Positions 22,204-34,300 of a stretch of 64,000 bases of DNA are shown here, piece after piece. Both the position numbers and the translations under genes were made by a program. Numbering within the stretch: position 1 is the first letter of the stretch; the number at the start of each line of letters is the position of its first letter. The stretch comes from Antilocapra americana (lineage: Eukaryota; Chordata; Mammalia; Artiodactyla; Antilocapridae): NCBI GenBank assembly GCA_007570785.1, contig ML664175.1, positions 11,137,441-11,201,440 of the forward strand. The letters run 5' to 3'. The notes below the pieces were generated by a model. The model was not told where the DNA came from, made no database searches, and saw only the letters and a program-made list of their open reading frames with translations.

Positions 22204-22480
22204 CCCAACAGTTCTGGCTACCCTATTTAACAATGTAACCTCTCTCTTCCCAGTGTTCTCTGTCCCCCCTTACCTGGTGTATTTTCTCTGCTATGCTTAT
22301 TACCATTTAATAAACTATATATTTTACTTACTTATCTTAATTACTGACTCCCCTCCTACCCCTCACTGTAATGTTAAGCTCTAAGAGGATAGACATTTTG
22401 CCTGTTTTATTCATGGCTAATCTCCAGTACCAGGCATATAGCCAGAACTCAGCAAAATTGTTAAAAACGATAAATCTCAT

Positions 22481-23877
22481 GTGCCGCTCTGTGATCATTT
22501 GGTTATGGCTACCTGAAGTCCTGTGTTAATAAAAAGACTGTCTGAGTTTAGTAGGCAGGAGGCTGCGACCAATTAATGATGCCTGCTAAGTGTGTAAAGA
22601 GTAGTGGTGGCTGCATGTTCGCCATGTATTTGCCATCCTTGCTCTACCCCTGCATCTTTTTTCAGGCACAGTTCATACCCAGTTAGCCTGTACCAATGAT
22701 AACAAACTTTATGCTTTCTCAGTGCATTCAGAGAAAGCAACTTGCTCTACAATTTAACATTCATAATGTTTAGAAAAATTATTTCTCTCCTAACTCTCCA
22801 TACAAATGCCAAGATTCAGTCTGTCTGCTGGCTCTTGACTACTTTCTGGGGAGGCAAAAAATAATCTGCTACCATTATCTTTCAACAAACTCTACAGAAA
22901 ACATAGAATATAACCACTAAGAAATGAAAACTATATGAATTACTGTGGGGGAATTTTAACCTTGAAAACTGTCCAACAATAGAATTCAGTTTATACAGGA
23001 GTTTGAGAGCAATTTTCAAAATGGGTAAAATATTTATGCAGCCTATGAAAATACCACCAACTCTGTTATGAATCAGAGGATGGAATGCCATCTTCATGAA
23101 AACCAAATCTGCAGCACTGCGTATGGATCTAATGATCTTTTTTGACAACATTACTCTCCTATAGTCATTCAAAAATATCTTCTAACCTCTTACTATGTTC
23201 TTGATATTGCTTTATGTAAGGCAAATTAAACGGAGTCCCTGCCTCAAACATTTCACATTCTCTTCCTCAAGCAGCATAATTTTCTGACTGGCTCTGTTGA
23301 CGCCAGTTAGATAGTTAGAACTCAAGGGTCTAAGAGATTACTATGTTTAGCATCAGCTTTGCTCCTTATTACATAGAATGCAAGACATTAGGGTAGGAGC
23401 CCTCATGGAGTTTCACTCAGCCTGCCCATTTTTAGTTAGTTATCTTCCAATATAGAACCTTTTTTCTTTCATGAGGCAGCATTTCATTTCCATCTTCTTA
23501 AGTCCAAGTATCACTCTGAAAGGATTCTGGGTACTTTTAAGATAATGACTGTCCAGGTTCCTCCTGGGAAGAGGAGAGAAGTCTGGTATGGGAGGCATCG
23601 TGGGCACTTGGTGTGGTCAAGACTCATCAGTCAGACTGCACCTGGCATGCATCACAGGCATGTGAGGCAGGTCTCGGTAGGGGGTGTGGGTAATGTAATG
23701 GATTTCCAACTTATTGGCCATAAGATAACTCTGGAAGATCCAAGCGGACAGACCTGTTAGGTAGTGAAAAATATACCCAATAAATCAGTCAGCAGCCCAT
23801 CACTGATTGGCGACAGCTGACATGCAGGGACTACAGAACAAGAGAAGAGGACTGAGGATGGAGTTCTAGGGCACATC
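22481..23877. other. No recognised feature
   Basis: No repeat family or gene signature identified. The longest frame is 96 codons on the minus strand (22882-23172), without known character. Confidence 0.45.
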
Positions 23878-24025
23878 AACATTTTACATACATTATCTCA
23901 TTTGATCCTCACTGTAACCACTGTGGTAGGGAGAATGGAGGTTGTTTTGATCTTATTTTATAGATGAGAGGTGAGAAGCTCTGAAAGATTGGGTTTTGCT
24001 TAAGATCTCATGCAGCAATGTCAAG
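23878..24025 (+). repeat. MIR SINE remnant
   Basis: 'ttacatacattatctcattt', 'gatcctcactgtaaccactg', 'ttattttatagatgagaggt' and 'agatctcatgcagcaatg' follow the MIR sense consensus. Confidence 0.75.
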
Positions 24026-24929
24026 AAAAGGCCTGTGGGGCCCCTTCTGCAACATCGTGATTCTGTGACATGGCCTTCCAGAGAGAAATAAAGTATTAGT
24101 ATTATTCAAATTACGTAGTTTTTGAATTTTTGATGATCACTCCAGCCATTCCCTCCTTATATATGGGAAAGCAAGAAAAGGTTGCAACAGTTTGATTTCC
24201 TTTACATGCTGCAGATGGAACACAGGACTAGAGTTGAAGCATCTTAGATGATTCCCATCACCCTGCCTGTGGCTGACTGCCTTCCAGCTCCAAACGTATC
24301 TCTTTTTTTTCCGCTAAAATGAGCCAAAGAAATGTATCTGAAACTCTGATAATTTTTATATTTTTTTGTAACACAGTGGTTTAGACAAAGATGAACAGAT
24401 TTAAGCAAAACAAGTTAAAAGTAATTTCTTCTTTGCAAATGCCAAACTTCACCTTTATGTGCCTTGAAATTCCTTGGCAAAACACTGAATTCTGAGGAAT
24501 CTGAGTTTATTTGAGGAATGTTAGGAGGAAGCAGGCTACCTACCCTCCCAGCTCATTGTTAGATTTAGCCATGAGAGGGTTTGTTCTGATTTGCTGAGGT
24601 GCTGTAACTATGAGACACAGTGATGGTTTGAAACCCTCCCTTGTCTACCTGCCGGGAAGAGTAGGGTGTTAGCTTGGTTCTGTTTTAGAGCAACAACCAG
24701 GCAGTGGACAAGCAGGTCCTGAATTACAGTGCTTTCTGAGAATAGCATGAGCTTATCCCATCCTCTCAACCTCTGCTAACAAATCTCCAGGAACTTTATG
24801 GAAACAAGATAAGCCTCGGAATGCTGAGTGGGCTGGGTTTTCTTGATGGAGCATTTCAAATGGAAGTGTGATTTAAAAAAGAAATGGACCTCATGACCAG
24901 AGTAATAAGAATGTTCTTACCATTACATC
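24026..24929. other. No recognised feature
   Basis: Nothing recognised. Composition is average. Confidence 0.45.
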
Positions 24930-25115
24930 AAGCAATTTACCTGGGCACTGTGCTAGAGGTGTTGTTACATCATCTCATTGAATATTTGCATTACCCTGGT
25001 AGGAGGTATCATTTCCTCCATTTTACAGATGAAAAACCTGATTCTCAGAGATCATATAGCTTGCTAAGGATCACAAAGTTGTTTGGAGGTGGGGCGATGA
25101 GTGCCTGACTCCAAC
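24930..25115 (+). repeat. MIR SINE remnant
   Basis: 'cctgggcactgtgctagagg', 'catcatctcattgaatattt', 'ggtaggaggtatcatttcct', 'ccattttacagatgaaaaac' and 'catatagcttgctaaggatc' in sense order. The 74-codon frame here is part of the repeat. Confidence 0.8.
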
Positions 25116-25619
25116 AGCAGAAGTATGACGCCTCTTCTACCCAGGTAGGGACTTTGTCCCTTGGGTAGGGAGTTTATTCCTCATCTACCTGGCTGCTTTC
25201 TGGGTCACGCTTCTCTTCTGGCCAGGGCTCACACAGTCCTGATCACACCGTGGTGCTGTGAGGCTAGAGGGCTAGCAACAAATGGAGGCAGGGTTGCAAA
25301 ATTTAGCAAACAAAAAAACAAGATGCCCAGTTAGGACCAAATTTCAGAGAAACAAAAGCAAATATTGAATGGGACATACCTATACTAAAGTTTTTGGGTG
25401 GTTCATCTGAAATTCAAGTTTAATTGGGTGCCCTGTATTGAGTTTGGTAATGCCAGATGGGAGGAGACCATTCCAGCCTTCAACCAGCACAGTGCTGGGC
25501 TCTGCACTCCTTTACAAGTTGGTTCATCAGGCAAACATCCTTCTCCCAAATTTCCCAAATCTTTAGAGACTCAGCCCGCTTTTCTCTCTTTTTATGGGTC
25601 TCTCTGCCCAATCTTGGAG
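25116..25619. other. No recognised feature
   Basis: No repeat or gene signature seen. Two overlapping frames of 62 and 76 codons (25398-25645) have no known character. Confidence 0.45.
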
Positions 25620-25838
25620 CTTCCTTAATGGCTCATCAGGAATGAATCCACTTGCAATTCAAGAGACACAAGAGATATGAGTTAGATCCCTGGGTTATGA
25701 ATGTCCCCTGGAGGAGGAAATGGCAACCCACTCCATTATTCTTGCCTGGAAAATCCCATGGACAGAGGACCCTGGCAGGCTCGAGTCCAGGGGGTTGCAA
25801 AGAGCTGAAAATGACTGAAGCAACTGAACACGTGCTGC
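25620..25838 (+). mobile_element. Bov-tA SINE
   Basis: Sense copy from the decayed tRNA head ('cttccttaatggctcatcag', 'ccacttgcaattcaagagac', 'gttagatccctgggttatga') through 'ggaggaggaaatggcaaccc' and 'cagaggaccctggcaggctc' to 'gactgaagcaactgaacacg'. Confidence 0.9.
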
Positions 25839-26361
25839 CCAGTCCCCAAGGCAAAAAGTTACCTAGCGTTCTCATGGTTCCCAGCTTCCTTTTGCTAGTC
25901 CTCAAAATAAACATGCATGCTCTCTCCTTTTTATGAGTGTTTCATCTGACCATCACAAGAACATAGACAGGGGTGGTAACAGGATTAAGAAGCATGGAGA
26001 CATCATGATGCTTCCCAAATGATTACAAAGCTCTGTTGGTATTTATTTCCTGCTTTCTCTGCAGCAACCCTCCCCCCAACTCTTTCTTAGTTGATTCTAG
26101 AAGTTGCCTCAGAGTGGTGCTGGAAATCCCTCAGCCCCACAGCCTCCAGGCTGTCCTTTCATTTGAAGGGTGAGGCTCATTCATCTATCACTTCCTTCCT
26201 CTGCCCCTTAACTTGAAAAGGGCCACATTCAGCCCTTGCCCCACATCACTGCACTGAATGGAACTGTAGCCAGAGGGCAGAGGTGCCTACTGCATTGACT
26301 CACCTTCACACCTGAAAATCAGCTGTCTCAGAAAACACTCCTTTCTCTACCTTATTCAGTC
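25839..26361. other. No recognised feature
   Basis: Unassigned; no reading frame, repeat or splice structure worth naming. Confidence 0.45.
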
Positions 26362-26562
26362 CTTCCCTCATGACTCAGATGGTAAAGAATCTGCCTGCAA
26401 CAGGGGAGTCCTGGGTTTGATCCCTGGGTCAGGAAGATCCCCTGGAGAGGTGAATGGCCACACGCTCCAGTATTCTTATCTGGGAAATCCCATGGACAGA
26501 GGAGCCTGGTGGGCTACAGTCCATGGGGTTGCAAAGAGCTGGACACAAATGAGCAACTTCTG
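26362..26562 (+). mobile_element. Bov-tA SINE
   Basis: 'tccttccctcatgactcaga', 'tggtaaagaatctgcctgca', 'gggtttgatccctgggtcag', 'cacacgctccagtattctta', 'gaggagcctggtgggctaca' and 'gttgcaaagagctggacaca' in sense order. Confidence 0.92.
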
Positions 26563-26839
26563 TTTTCATTTTTCTTTTCAAATCTGGGCAACAGCAAATA
26601 TGCTCTGCATTTAAACCTTTCATTCTCTGTGCACCATCATGAGCCTGACTCCTAGCACAGCCAGTATTATTAATGCAACGGTTCTGTTTCTCTTGATTTC
26701 TAGTGCTCTGGCTCCTCACACTGCTGCCCAGCTGCCATCACCCAGCGGCCCACTGGCTGACTCTGGACCATAGACTGGGAAGTGAGGGGCTAAGGGGAGA
26801 TTGTACAATGATTAAAAATTAGCTAAAAGAATTAGCTGG

Positions 26840-27085
26840 ATTTCCCTGGTATTCCACTGCTTAAGAATCTACTTGTCAATGCAGGGGACATGGGTTGAAT
26901 CCCTGGTCTGGGAAGATCCCACATGCTGAGGGATGACTAAGTCCATGCACCACAAGTACTTAAGCCTACACATCTAGAGGCCCAGCTCTGCACCAAGAGA
27001 AGCCACCGCAATGAGAAGCCTGAGCACCACAACCAGAGAGTAGCCCCCACTCACCATAACTAGAGAAAGCCTGTGCTGGCATGCT
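26840..27085 (+). mobile_element. CHR-2-type tRNA-Glu SINE
   Basis: 'gatttccctggtattccact', 'gacatgggttgaatccctgg', 'aagatcccacatgctgaggg', 'ccatgcaccacaagtactta', 'agaagccaccgcaatgagaa' and 'agagagtagcccccactcac' match the CHR-2 body in sense. The end carries a small internal repeat of 'ctagagaaagcct'. Confidence 0.88.
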
Positions 27086-27106
27086 AGAGAAAGCCTAGCA
27101 TGAAGT

Positions 27107-27300
27107 AGAGTGAAGTGAGTTGTTCAGTCATGTCCGACGCTTTGTGACCCCATGGACTATATAGACCATGGAATTCTCCAGGCCAGAATACTGGAGTGGG
27201 TAGCCTTTCCCTTCTCTAGGGGATCCTCCTTACCCAGGGATGGAACCCAGATCTCTGCATTGCAGGCGAATTCTTTACCCACTGAGCCACAAGGGAAGCC
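27107..27300 (-). mobile_element. Bov-tA SINE, antisense
   Basis: 'gagttgttcagtcatgtccg', 'gaccccatggactatataga', 'attctccaggccagaatact', 'ctaggggatcctccttaccc' and 'cactgagccacaagggaagc' give a near complete antisense copy starting at the 3' edge of the CHR-2 SINE. Confidence 0.92.
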
Positions 27301-27388
27301 CAAGAATATTGGAGTGGGTAGTCTATCCCTTCTCCGGGGTCTCCCTCTTTGCAGGCAGATTCTTTACCAACTGAGCTATCAGGGAAGT
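27301..27388 (-). mobile_element. Second, internally deleted Bov-tA fragment, antisense
   Basis: Immediately after the previous copy the same series restarts ('caagaatattggagtgggta', 'cccttctccggggtctccct', 'gcaggcagattctttaccaa', 'ctgagctatcagggaagtc'), shortened inside. It looks like a tandem partial duplication of the SINE or a second insertion with deletion. Confidence 0.85.
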
Positions 27389-28620
27389 CAAACTTATCAT
27401 AGCCAATAATAATTATAATAAAATAAAAAATAATTAGCTGACCTTAAATTTTTCCTATTCTCATGCTTTTGGCTTCTCTTTAAACTCGAAAGACTCAGAG
27501 CCACTAGGCCCTCATCCCATCATTCCATGGTGTCTGCAAGTCTGGATCCCCACCTCCCTCCTCTAGTTTCCTACCAAGCCTTGTCGGGATTGACAGCCAG
27601 CCCCTCACTGGAGAATACAGGCCTTTCTACAAGAAAGGCAGCCTATGAATGGACTCCCGATAAACATAGTGTATAGTAACATATTTATATTACTATAAAT
27701 TACAGTGTTTAAAAACTGGGTAGTTAAAACAGCTCTACAGGAAATCATTTATTTTTGCTTATGACTGTATATGCCAATCTGAGGAATACTGAAATATATA
27801 CATATGGTTATGTTGATGATTCTTACAGGTTGAGAACTGATTTGAGTTAGCACTGTAAAATATATAGACATAGTAAAATTGTGTCTCTTTAAATTTAGCG
27901 GAAATGTTTATTGTTAAATAACCATAAGTCTGCTTATTGAATTTACCTCAAAGTACTTTTAATGTGGTTGCAAATGGACCTACAACCTACCAAATTCTAC
28001 AGAATCCAGTGTCTTTTCACTTTTGCCAATATATGAGTATACAGGCAAGAAACGTGGACAAATGAACAGAATGGAAAACTTACTCTCCATCTGCTAAGTT
28101 TCAGAAGAAAGAAACATGTTTACTAGCATCTAGGTTAAAACACCACAAGCAAAGATAATACTGGTTCTCCTCATACTCCTAGAAGCAGAAAAACATCTTG
28201 TGCAGACTTTTGAGAAAAGTATTGCTTGTCCTCAGAGTTACGGAGCTGAATCAACATTTGATATTATTGATTATTTTGCCTAAAAAGCTATCCTATTGAA
28301 TAATTTAAGGACTAGCTTTTCTTTCACACCTTTGATAATCACTTTAGGAAATAAAGCTCCCTAATATATTCATCAAAGAAAGATACACGAAATATCAACA
28401 TGTCCATCAAGTAATTATTGTATTCATCACATTATAAAGTACATCTTAATGCAGAAAACTTTTTCTTTCTTCTGATTTTTGTCAGAAAAATCAGAGAATT
28501 TTTGCTCCACTTACCCAAATTTGGCTCATGCACTTCGAAGTAAACCACAAAACTATGGAGTCACAGATTTTTAAATTTCAAAGTGTCTTGGTGCCACAAA
28601 GGATACAGTTTAATTTTTTC
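27389..28620. other. No recognised feature
   Basis: AT-rich, unassigned. No frame above 60 codons was noticed and no repeat family is recognised. Confidence 0.45.
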
Positions 28621-28711
28621 ACATCATCAGAGTTAACTGGAGGAAATGCAGAACAATATTAGCTCACAGAGAGGGTGCTGGAAGTGGGTCGCACCTGGGC
28701 AGAACATAGGT
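28621..28711 (+). repeat. 91-bp local repeat, copy 1
   Basis: Aligns without gaps to 30582-30672: 79 of 91 bases agree by my count, mostly transitions. Both copies are preceded by a T-rich run and diverge sharply at the right end. I do not recognise a repeat family. Confidence 0.8.
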
Positions 28712-28721
28712 CTAAATTTTG

Positions 28722-28860
28722 TCTGAATTTGCACATGAAGAAGCTGAGACCAAAGAGGGGAAATGATCAGGACAGTCTCATGGCTGGTGAGTAGAATGGA
28801 GGGAGGGAGGATCTGGGGCAAGATCTTCTGGTTTAGTGTTCTTTCCAGCATTGTCTCCTT
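28722..28860 (+). repeat. MIR SINE remnant
   Basis: 'gcacatgaagaagctgagac', 'caaagaggggaaatgatcag', 'gacagtctcatggctggtga', 'gatctggggcaagatcttct' and 'gtttagtgttctttccagca' follow the MIR 3' half in sense. Confidence 0.65.
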
Positions 28861-28989
28861 AGAAAGTGCAAAATGACTGTGAGGATCCTCTATATAAGAA
28901 GTCTGGAGGGTGCATTAAAATATTTTCAGGAAAATGATGAAATATACAATGTTTTTACTTAAAGAAAAAAAATATATCCATATATATGA

Positions 28990-29080
28990 CTAGAATAATA
29001 TGTACCCTGATGTTGATGTTTGGCAGAAATCAACACAATATTGTAAAGCAATTATCTTTCAATTAAAAATAAGTTTAACC
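28990..29080 (+). mobile_element. L1 3' UTR scrap
   Basis: Only the last part of a ruminant L1 remains: 'gatgtttggcagaaatcaac', 'acaatattgtaaagcaatta' and 'tctttcaattaaaaataa'. Confidence 0.75.
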
Positions 29081-29217
29081 ATAAAAAGGAAGGATATATA
29101 CCCTAATGTTAGCTGTAGTCAATATTAACACTAGAATATAAACTACATGAGAGCAGAGTTTTGTCTTTTTGCTCACTGCTGTCTTCATGACACCCATAAC
29201 AATTTAGGACACAGTTG

Positions 29218-29285
29218 CTGAGCCTGTCAGGCTACAGTCTATCGGGTCGAAAGAGTCCAACACAACTTTGCGACTAGAGAGGACA
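29218..29285 (+). mobile_element. Bov-A SINE scrap
   Basis: 'gagcctgtcaggctacagtc', 'tatcgggtcgaaagagtcca' and 'acacaactttgcgactagag' match the last 65 bp of Bov-A. Confidence 0.75.
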
Positions 29286-30581
29286 GAGCTGTTTGATGAA
29301 TAAGGTGGCTATGTATGCTGGTTAGCTCAGGACAGCCCCATTTATGCCTGCTGTCTAGGAGCTGACCCCTTAGTGCTTCTTTCTAAAGTGTCACTCTAAA
29401 CACTACTAAGTAATACAAATATATTTTTGAATAAGTGATTTATGAAGGATGGAAATATGGATTTGTTATTTTCTTCTATTGGTTTATCTATATTTTCTAA
29501 ACATTGTATAATGAACATGTATATTTGTGTAACAGGAAAAACAGATTTTTTTTTAGATTAAAAAAATTTGACTTGATCAAACCAGCTTCAACTGTTCAAA
29601 TACTTAATTATATGAATCATCCTAATAGAATAAATATTATAATAAACCTCCAGAACAGAAAACACACAAATATGATTTATATACATAAAGTTAAAATACT
29701 CTAGAACACTGGAACAAAACTGAAATTTACAATTTTTTTTAACTCCCATCACAGCAGAGCATGGTTTTCAAGTCAAGCCACTTCTATGTAAAACTGTTTG
29801 GCTACTGGGCCCTATAATTGATAAGAGGTTCTTTAAACGTGTTAATTTGTTTAAGTTCTGAAAAATAATGTTTTGTTAGTTTTTCTCCAGGGATGTTTGG
29901 TTACTATACTGTATTAAGAATGTCCACTTTTCTCCATTTTCATGAAAAGGTACACATTCATAAAAATGTACTGAATAGTTTTAAGAAAACCATGTTAACT
30001 TTTTCTTATTCTATCCAACTGAGGAGATAAGGATTTTTTTAAGAACAATAAACTTGATACTGCAGGAATACACTTCAAAATTTGGGTGGGGAGTAGAAAA
30101 GAATAGGGGATGGTGAATCTGAGGAAAATAAAAGAGGGAAAGAGGAAGAGCCCACCCCACCCCTTTCCAACAGAGAAACTAGACACAATGGGGGAGTAAG
30201 AACTGCAGGTCTCCTCATAGCAAGAAAGAAACCTTTGAGCTGATGCCACAACAGTCTCTCTTTCCTGACACTCCCACCTCTTGGCTCCCAGGCTACCATA
30301 CTCTGACTCTACAACTCTTCACACCGGGCTTCTCTTCCACCATCCTTGGGGCTCAGTCCTTGGTACTCTGCTGTGGTTCCCTTCAAAGGTGCCTCCCTCA
30401 CCGCGGTGTTGGCCTCTCACTATATCAAGAAATCTCCATCTCATTGACCTTCACCCTAAGAGTGCCACAAGTTCACTGGCTTTCCGATTCCTTTCCTTGA
30501 GATGCACTGCCACCTCTGAAATATAAATGAACAAGCAACTACTACGTGCAAACCGCCATGGGGATGCATTTTCATCTTTTT
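29286..30581. other. No recognised feature
   Basis: Unassigned. Overlapping short frames at 29995-30526 (74-85 codons, both strands) reflect a GC-richer patch rather than a recognisable gene. Confidence 0.45.
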
Positions 30582-30672
30582 ACATCATCAGAGTTAATTG
30601 GAAGAAATGCAGAACAGTATTGGCTCACAGAGAGGGAACTGGAGGTGGACCCCACCTGGGCAGAACGTATGT
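30582..30672 (+). repeat. 91-bp local repeat, copy 2
   Basis: Same segment as 28621-28711, same orientation, 1,961 bp downstream. It overlaps three short frames but none is shared with copy 1. Confidence 0.8.
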
Positions 30673-31189
30673 GCATGGGACCTATTTACTGCTTTCATCA
30701 CTTGCCTTCATGGGACGGAGCCACATCTGGAACCCATTACAATTATGAAAGGTGCAGGCTTCATGCTTGTTCCAAAGCCCAGCTCTGATTTCACAACCAG
30801 CCTGGAGAAGCAGGAGGCAAGTAAATACTTCCTGTTCCATTTGTAATCAACATGCACTTGACATCAATAAACTGGGATAATTACATTATCATTACCATCA
30901 TTATTATTGGACACAATTGAGGAGACATTAATAGAGGTTTCTGCAGGATCCCCTTGGGATAGATAGGGCTAACATTGGAGTGGAGGATGAAGGGGGTGCC
31001 ATTTGTCTCTTTCCTTAACCAAGGAGATGACACAATTCTTTAGATGCTCTCAAAAGATTTGAAGATTTGACCAATGGAATAGTAATTGATCACTTCCATT
31101 GTTTCTTCCATACAAAACGATGAGCTCTCTAGGCCTTGAGCATTTACTGAGACCCTAGAACATTAGAAGAGGAAGGGTCTTTAAAGATA
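30673..31189. other. No recognised feature
   Basis: Unassigned, with an (ATT)-like run near 30890-30906. Confidence 0.45.
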
Positions 31190-31330
31190 GACAAGTCCAG
31201 TCTTTCTCACTCCCTCTCTTTATCTTATATTTGCTATTGAGGAAATGGAAGCCAACAAACTCGTGAGCATATTACTTTGTGGAACTCAAACTAGAACCCT
31301 GGCCTGTCCACTCCCTTTCAGAAGAGTTTA
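31190..31330 (+). repeat. MIR SINE remnant
   Basis: 'gacaagtccagtctttctca', 'ttgctattgaggaaatggaa', 'gccaacaaactcgtgagcat' and 'aactcaaactagaaccctgg' give a weak sense MIR. Confidence 0.5.
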
Positions 31331-34300
31331 ACCAGGAGTCCTTCACTTTCAAAGGGCAATTTCCTAACCAGGAATTAGGCTTTCTAATGGCTTAAGGGTC
31401 TTCACTTTAGCCCTTAGGCCTTATATAGTCCATTATCTAATGTAATATAAATATTTGGAAAACAGCTACTTGGCCTCTCCCCTGACAGAATTGGGAGGAG
31501 TGAACTTTATAGCAGATTAGTTCTGCTGTAAACCCTCTGGGTAGTGTGGGCTGTTAGGCATTGGCAAGAACTGTGGAGAGATTTTTCTCTTTTGGGAAAA
31601 AACCTCTATATTAGAGATTTATATATAGTTTCCTCTTTTTTGGATGGTTTCTTCATCATCAGATAAAATCCAAGGAAGTAAGGATGGTGGTGGAGAGAGA
31701 CTAGCAGATAATTTTGTGTTCTCCATTATTTTGCATGATATCATGCTTACAATCCTGCTGTGTTTTGGAAATTATTCATTTGAACAATCAGTAAGTCACC
31801 TAGTTAGTGAAAGTACCTGGTATGTCCTCATTCACAAATGTGTGTAAGTGTACATACACACACATACACTACTTTCTCATCTTCATTACTTTTTGCTCCA
31901 TCACCAAAAATGTGCAAAGAGAAACAAAACCACCCAGGATGTGTATACACACAGCAGTCCCAGTGTGTGAATGGGAACCATGGAATGGGATCATCCCTGA
32001 ATACATCTCCAGCCCTTGGAGTCTCGATTAATAAATACTGTTGTTACTAAAATTATTTTAATTGTCATTTTATAATATATAAATAATAAGTAAATATTTA
32101 CCCACAAGTGCCTCTTAAGTCACTTCTTCAATGAGCATTTTAAAAGAGATAAATTATGGGATATATCTTAGCAATCACAAATCATGTCACAGGGACCCTT
32201 TTTAAAGGCAGCTTTTCTGTTCAGAAAAAGGGACAATGGAGCCCGTCCAGGGTGGCTGTACTGAAGAACTGGCTGGGCAAATACAGAGAGGTGTCCTCCT
32301 CCAAATTTGGCTCTGGCTTATTTCCTTCAATTTGCTCACCTTTCTTGTATGAACTGACCTGATTTTCCTCAACATCTTGATGATTTATTGTAAATAAGGG
32401 TTATTTATAAGATATCTTCCTGGAGGAATAGCAGAATTATGTAATGGCTTCCCAGGAGGCCAGTTGAGCACTGTAACACCCCTTCCTCCAGTACAGGGCA
32501 GAAATGAGAAAATAAAACCTCATTTAACTGTTTATTCAACCAAAACAAACCTAACTCCAGGGCCTGCCAAGATTTTACTGTGCCAGAGGCAAGGGGGTAA
32601 GAAACCAGAAAGGGAATAGAGGAAAGATCTGTAAAGCGTGGGCAAGTCAGGGAAGAAAACAATTCACGCAGCATGAGTTTCCTGCCTCCTCAGACCGTGT
32701 TTATGAAATTCGAGCTGCTGCACCCCCAGCATACGGAGCCAGGATACAGAACGGATGGAAAATGAGAAAACTTCAAGCTATTTCCTGGCTTCTCCAGTGT
32801 GTTCTCACCTTTTACCAGTTGGGCCCCAGACTGGACAGGTGCGGACAACATTTCCCTCACACTATGTTCTCATTCCCCAGTTCTTGTTCCTGGGCGTTCA
32901 GAGGGGCTGTACGCTGGAAGGGACCTCTAAAGGTCATGCAGTTAATCCTGCTGCTTTCAGACAACAATGGCTCACTGGTGAAGATCACATACTTTATTCT
33001 GAAATATTTCACTATCCCTATTGGTCATCTGTTTCAAGGTTGAACCATTCTATTTCCAAAATGTTTTCTACTTAGAAGTAAGGGAGAAGGGAGAACTTTG
33101 TGAAAAACAAACTCTGTCTTATAGGCCTTCCTCATGTCTGAAAATGAGTTCTTGAGCTCACTTGAGTTCTTGGACCAGCATGACTGAAGCCAGAAACCAG
33201 GCCATGCGATTTCTCAGAACAATTCTCTATGTCATCAAAGTATTGAAAAGCAGACGCAAGGTTAAAATGCACAAACAGTGTGTTCGGAGAACAAGTTTCA
33301 AAATACTGAGAAGGGATGTGCATTCCGTGAAAAGATGTTCAAGAACCAAGAGATGCTCATTATTTACTTAATTTTGAGACAGAAGATACATGACTGTGTT
33401 TACAGAGTAAGAAAGTGGAGACAGTGAAGAGGGTGAGGCAGAATAAATAGGACGAAATTTTAAATAGAGGAAGTGATAAAGCAAGAACCTGGAGGAGACA
33501 GGAGGGTTTGTGGCACACAATTCAGGTGGAGAACTTAACCATGAATGTCAGAAGGTCATTGCCTCCTCTGACACTGAAGGCAAGAGGTGCAGGTGGTGGT
33601 GGATGCACAGAGATTCTAGATGGAAATACAGAGAACCTACCTGATAGCAAAGGTCAAAGTCATGTGCTGAGTGAGAGGGGCGGGGCTTAGTAGGAAGCTT
33701 GAGGAAAGCAGTGAGGATTTTAGTGGCCCCTGTAGCAATGGGAGACAGCATTACTAGGGGATGAGAAGCTTTGCAGAGCAGAGGGTAAGGTAGTAAACTA
33801 GAAGTGACTTCCAGTCAAAGCCAAGAGATGTCTTTCTAGCATCACTCAGAAGCTCAGGTTCAGGAAGGAAATCCAGGCTGGTTGGGATAACCCAGAGTTG
33901 GAGGTCTGTTGAAAGGAGTATAGAAGGATGAGGCGCAGAAGTTGAAGTTGCTGGTAATAATGATCTTGACTAAGGGAGGAAGAAACATAGCTAGGAGGAG
34001 ACTGAATGATGGGGATGGGGAGTGATGCAGGAGCAGGGAAGCTGGGTGTCAAGAACAAGTTGAAGAGTCATGGCAGTGTGGATGCTGGGATCAGAAACTG
34101 AGATCTTAGAGGTAGAGCAGTTGGCCAGGTAGAGAAGTGGCTTTGAAAGTGGGTAGCTAGAGATGAGAATAATATGAGACCAAAGGGTCATACTCTATTC
34201 TTTGGGTAGGGAAACTGAGGGCCTTCTCAGATACCCTCTTGGTAGTGGTGGGGCACATAATGTCCTGACTCCTTATTCCTATTTTCTAACCATAATTCAA

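Larger units (their letters stand above)
19900..22480 (+). mobile_element. L2 LINE remnant (late ORF2 to 3' end), split by four insertions
   Basis: One decayed sense L2 can be followed in order. Pieces are 19900-20387 (ORF2 RT region, 'ctgatcactcccagctcctt'), 20504-20880 ('gtaatagcttattaattggg', 'agtcagatcatgttactgct'), 21226-21540 ('ctgacctcatctcctaccac', 'cttccctgatgtgccattca') and 22206-22480 ('ctgtaatgttaagctctaag', 'gacattttgcctgttttatt', 'ccagtaccaggcatatagcc'). The gaps hold a Bov-A SINE, a MaLR-like LTR, an MLT1 LTR and another Bov-tA. The element is ancient and carries no open frame. Confidence 0.75.

Noticed and set aside
28621..30672. The regularly re-appearing 91-bp unit as a CRISPR-like or satellite array
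   Set aside because: Only two copies 2 kb apart with 13% divergence, in a mammalian genome; no array structure.
33162..33371. Very basic 69-codon frame, protamine-like at first sight
   Set aside because: No arginine clusters or cysteine pattern of a real protamine and no neighbouring gene signals; the composition follows local purine-rich bias.
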